The translations under genes and the position numbers were made by a program. A stretch of 8,245 bases of DNA from Promethearchaeota archaeon. GTDB taxonomy: Archaea > Asgardarchaeota > Lokiarchaeia > Sigynarchaeales > SOKP01. The stretch is from the NCBI GenBank assembly GCA_014729315.1, contig WJKD01000113.1:1-8245 (forward strand), in the 5' to 3' direction. How positions within the stretch are numbered: the first letter of the stretch is position 1; every line of letters begins with the position of its first letter. Under the pieces are notes generated by a model, which was given only the letters and a program-made list of their open reading frames with translations, had not been told where the DNA came from and searched no databases. Shown here piece by piece: positions 6,752 to 8,245 of this stretch.

Positions 6752-7732
6752 TTATAGAGTATTATAAAGTATTTTCAATCTTATTATTTCTTTTGTTATT
6801 TTTTCCCTCAACACACCCGGCTGCACCGCCTCCACCTCCCCGCCGTATTGCAGCACCCACCGCTTCACATCATTCAACCCCTGCATATCCATTTCCAGCA
6901 GCAGGCTGCTGTCGGCAAGGTCGGTGAGTTGCTGGGTTTTGTGCCATTGGCGTTCCCGGATCCAGCGGGACTGGTAGGGAGTGAATTTCAGTTTTACGTG
7001 ATGCGTTTTATCGTCCCGGATAATGCCGAAACAGTCCTGCAGGAATTTATCGATGTCGAAATCCGATGGCTTGTAAAAATCGTCGTCGGTTTCGGTGAGG
7101 CTCAAAATACGGTTCAGCGCGAAAATGCGTAGCTCGTCCCGCGTGTGGCAGTGGGCGATCAGATACCAGGTTCCCTGCTGGTGGTGGATCGCATACGGAT
7201 CGACAGTTCGCTCGCTGGCGTGATTGCTGTGTTGCGAGTGATATTTTATTTTCACCTGTTTTTCTTCGTACGCGGCTTTTTGCAGAATCTCAAAAAAGTC
7301 TCTGTTAACCTGGCTGGCAGGAGCCGATTGAAAAGAAAAGACCGGCGCCGCATCATCGGTGTAAATATCGTCGGGAATGAATTCGATAATTTTTTCGATC
7401 ACTTTTTTAATCGATTCGTAATATGGAGCGTCTTTGTACTGTTTTAATATCTGCTCATTTACAATAAACGCAAATACGTCCGATTGCGTTAATTGAATTG
7501 CGGGTAAAAAGTAATTTTCTTCAGTGTAATAATAGCCCCGGCGCTTTTTATCATATTCGACAGGAGCCCCGAGTTCGCGCATGTTTTCGATATCGCGCTG
7601 AATTGTTTTGCGGTCCACTTCAAACTCACGCGCCACCTGCTTACAATTCGGATACCTGCCTGCCCGAATCTGGCAATCGATATATTTCATTCTAACATGT
7701 CCCGGATGTGAAAATTTCATTACTTTCCTCAT
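6752..7732 (-). CDS. HTH and WYL-domain transcriptional regulator in the cas operon
   Basis: 326 residues from the chosen start. An N-terminal winged HTH of the DeoR/HTH_11 type covers about 12-70 (helix-turn-helix in CKQVAREFEVDRKTIQRDIE, wing near KKRRGYYYT). The WYL domain (about 145-215) contains VKIKYHSQ, DPYAIHHQQGTWYLIAHC and LRIFALNRI. A WCX-like C-terminal domain covers about 243-320. WYL proteins bind a ligand, often nucleic acid, and control defence operons; a WYL repressor of a CRISPR locus is known in Synechocystis. An upstream in-frame ATG at 7786 has no usable ribosome site, while 7732 has AAAGGA with 8-nt spacing; ATG 7720 with GAGGAAAG is a close alternative. It lies 14 bp before cas8, so it is likely an autoregulator of the interference operon. 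Sampled lines are 53-60% GC, well above the downstream genes. Confidence 0.93.
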   Translation of the reverse strand: MRKVMKFSHPGHVRMKYIDCQIRAGRYPNCKQVAREFEVDRKTIQRDIENMRELGAPVEYDKKRRGYYYTEENYFLPAIQLTQSDVFAFIVNEQILKQYKDAPYYESIKKVIEKIIEFIPDDIYTDDAAPVFSFQSAPASQVNRDFFEILQKAAYEEKQVKIKYHSQHSNHASERTVDPYAIHHQQGTWYLIAHCHTRDELRIFALNRILSLTETDDDFYKPSDFDIDKFLQDCFGIIRDDKTHHVKLKFTPYQSRWIRERQWHKTQQLTDLADSSLLLEMDMQGLNDVKRWVLQYGGEVEAVQPGVLREKITKEIIRLKILYNTL

Positions 7733-7743
7733 CGTAATAATCC

Positions 7744-7761
7744 TTTCGATAATATACGAAA
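7744..7761. promoter_or_regulatory. Candidate operator/promoter element upstream of the WYL gene
   Basis: Inverted repeat TTTCG-N8-CGAAA, 11 bp before the WYL start at 7732. On the minus strand a TATATT sequence (7751-7756) inside it could serve as a -10 box, though no good -35 is visible. A second GC-rich inverted repeat, GGGGTG/CGCCCC with one wobble pair, lies just upstream at 7763-7784. An operator overlapping the -10 would suit autoregulation by the WYL protein. This is a pattern-based guess. Confidence 0.3.
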
Positions 7762-7791
7762 CGGGGTGGGACATACAGCGCCCCATGCCTT

Positions 7792-7813
7792 AAAAAAATG
7801 AAATTATTTTTCA
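7792..7813 (-). terminator. Weak hairpin plus T-run at the cas6 stop
   Basis: On the minus strand TGAAA-AATAA-TTTCA is followed at once by seven T. The stem is only 5 bp and A/T-rich, and includes the cas6 stop codon. It could be a weak attenuator between cas6 and the WYL gene; a full terminator is doubtful. Confidence 0.25.
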
Positions 7814-8245
7814 AATCACACCGATCATTCCAAAACCCATGGAATTGCGCTGACCAATACCGCATTCCCATGCGATCTGCATCAGCTCGGTACTTCCGTC
7901 AAGATAGAAAAGCGATTCGAATGCCTTGATGTGCGTTGCCTCCGCAGCATGATTTTCTTTAATCGTAATTAGCTTCGAAATCTTACCAACGCCGCCTTTC
8001 CGCCGGACATAATCCGGATCCAGGGAAAATTCCAGGGCATCGTTTTCCGGCGCCTTTTGATGCACCAGGTGGAATTTATGGATCAGGTTTTTGCGGATCG
8101 CTGCGGAAAGATTTTCGTCGTCGCCGCGCAGGAAATATTCGTGCTCGCGCCCATCATGAAAATGTTTGCCGGAAACTACGATGGGGGAGAGGCATTTGAA
8201 TTTCTGCGGTGATTGAAAATCGGGAGGTACAGAAGTCTCAACAGA
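7811..8245 (-). CDS. cas6: CRISPR RNA endonuclease Cas6, 3' part (gene continues past right edge)
   Basis: The last 144 codons are present; the frame stays open to the window edge, so the start and N-terminal ferredoxin domain are missing. Cas6 cleaves the CRISPR repeat in pre-crRNA to give mature crRNAs. The fragment shows the family strand FKCLSPIVVSGKHF near its beginning. At the C-terminus it shows the glycine-rich loop GIGQRNSMGFGMIGV, close to the Cas6 G-I-G-x-x-N-S-x-G-F-G signature. A GTG at 8065 lies in frame but is internal, since conserved Cas6 sequence continues upstream of it. The gene precedes the WYL regulator by 78 bp from the chosen start. Confidence 0.93.
   Translation of the reverse strand, partial: SVETSVPPDFQSPQKFKCLSPIVVSGKHFHDGREHEYFLRGDDENLSAAIRKNLIHKFHLVHQKAPENDALEFSLDPDYVRRKGGVGKISKLITIKENHAAEATHIKAFESLFYLDGSTELMQIAWECGIGQRNSMGFGMIGVI

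Noticed and set aside
6628..7447. Plus-strand open frames opposite cas8 and the WYL gene
   Set aside because: They are antisense to well-supported genes, have low-complexity or biased translations such as a proline run, and show no domain.
7733..7786. Upstream ATG at 7786 as the start of the WYL protein
   Set aside because: There is no spaced Shine-Dalgarno site there, and the extra 18 residues precede the HTH without family-like sequence; 7732 has AAAGGA at good spacing.
7811..8065. A separate 84-residue gene starting at GTG 8065
   Set aside because: The same frame stays open to the window edge and encodes conserved Cas6 sequence upstream, so this is the C-terminus of cas6.

Overview
The window carries most of a type I-B CRISPR-Cas interference operon of the Cst1/Cst2 ("Tneap") branch. 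All recognisable genes lie on the minus strand. In transcription order they are: the 3' part of cas6 (runs off the right edge), a WYL-domain transcription regulator, cas8b1/cst1, cas7/cst2/devR, cas5, an unrecognised 257-residue gene (called gene X here), and cas3 with HD nuclease and helicase fused. No CRISPR array and no cas1, cas2 or cas4 lies inside the window. The genome is bacterial, with clear Shine-Dalgarno sites before most genes; the lineage cannot be named from this sequence.

The genes should work together as follows. Cas6 cuts pre-crRNA. Cas8, Cas7, Cas5 and a small subunit form Cascade on the crRNA, and Cas3 is recruited to nick and unwind the target. The small subunit (Cas11) probably comes from an internal start inside cas8: a GGAGGA site sits 8 nt before an in-frame ATG and would give a 111-residue C-terminal product. 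Genes from the WYL regulator to cas3 are tightly packed (14-bp gap, 8-bp overlap, 66-bp gap, 5-bp gap, 4-bp ATGA overlap), so they are probably one transcript with the WYL protein as a built-in regulator. The 66-bp gap, between cas7 and cas5, holds a perfect 28-bp palindrome starting 2 nt after the cas7 stop codon.

The part most worth a second look is gene X. It is wedged between cas5 and cas3, overlaps cas3 by ATGA, and matches no Cas family I can recall. Because a small subunit already seems to be supplied from inside cas8, X is more likely an accessory protein.

Base composition is mosaic. Sampled lines of the WYL gene are about 53-60% GC, while sampled lines of gene X are about 18-35% and one line of cas3 is 20%. 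The left end (1-402) has no gene. It holds two copies of a hairpin-rich, GC-rich repeat spaced 251 bp apart, and the inner copy stops within about 10 bp of the cas3 stop codon.
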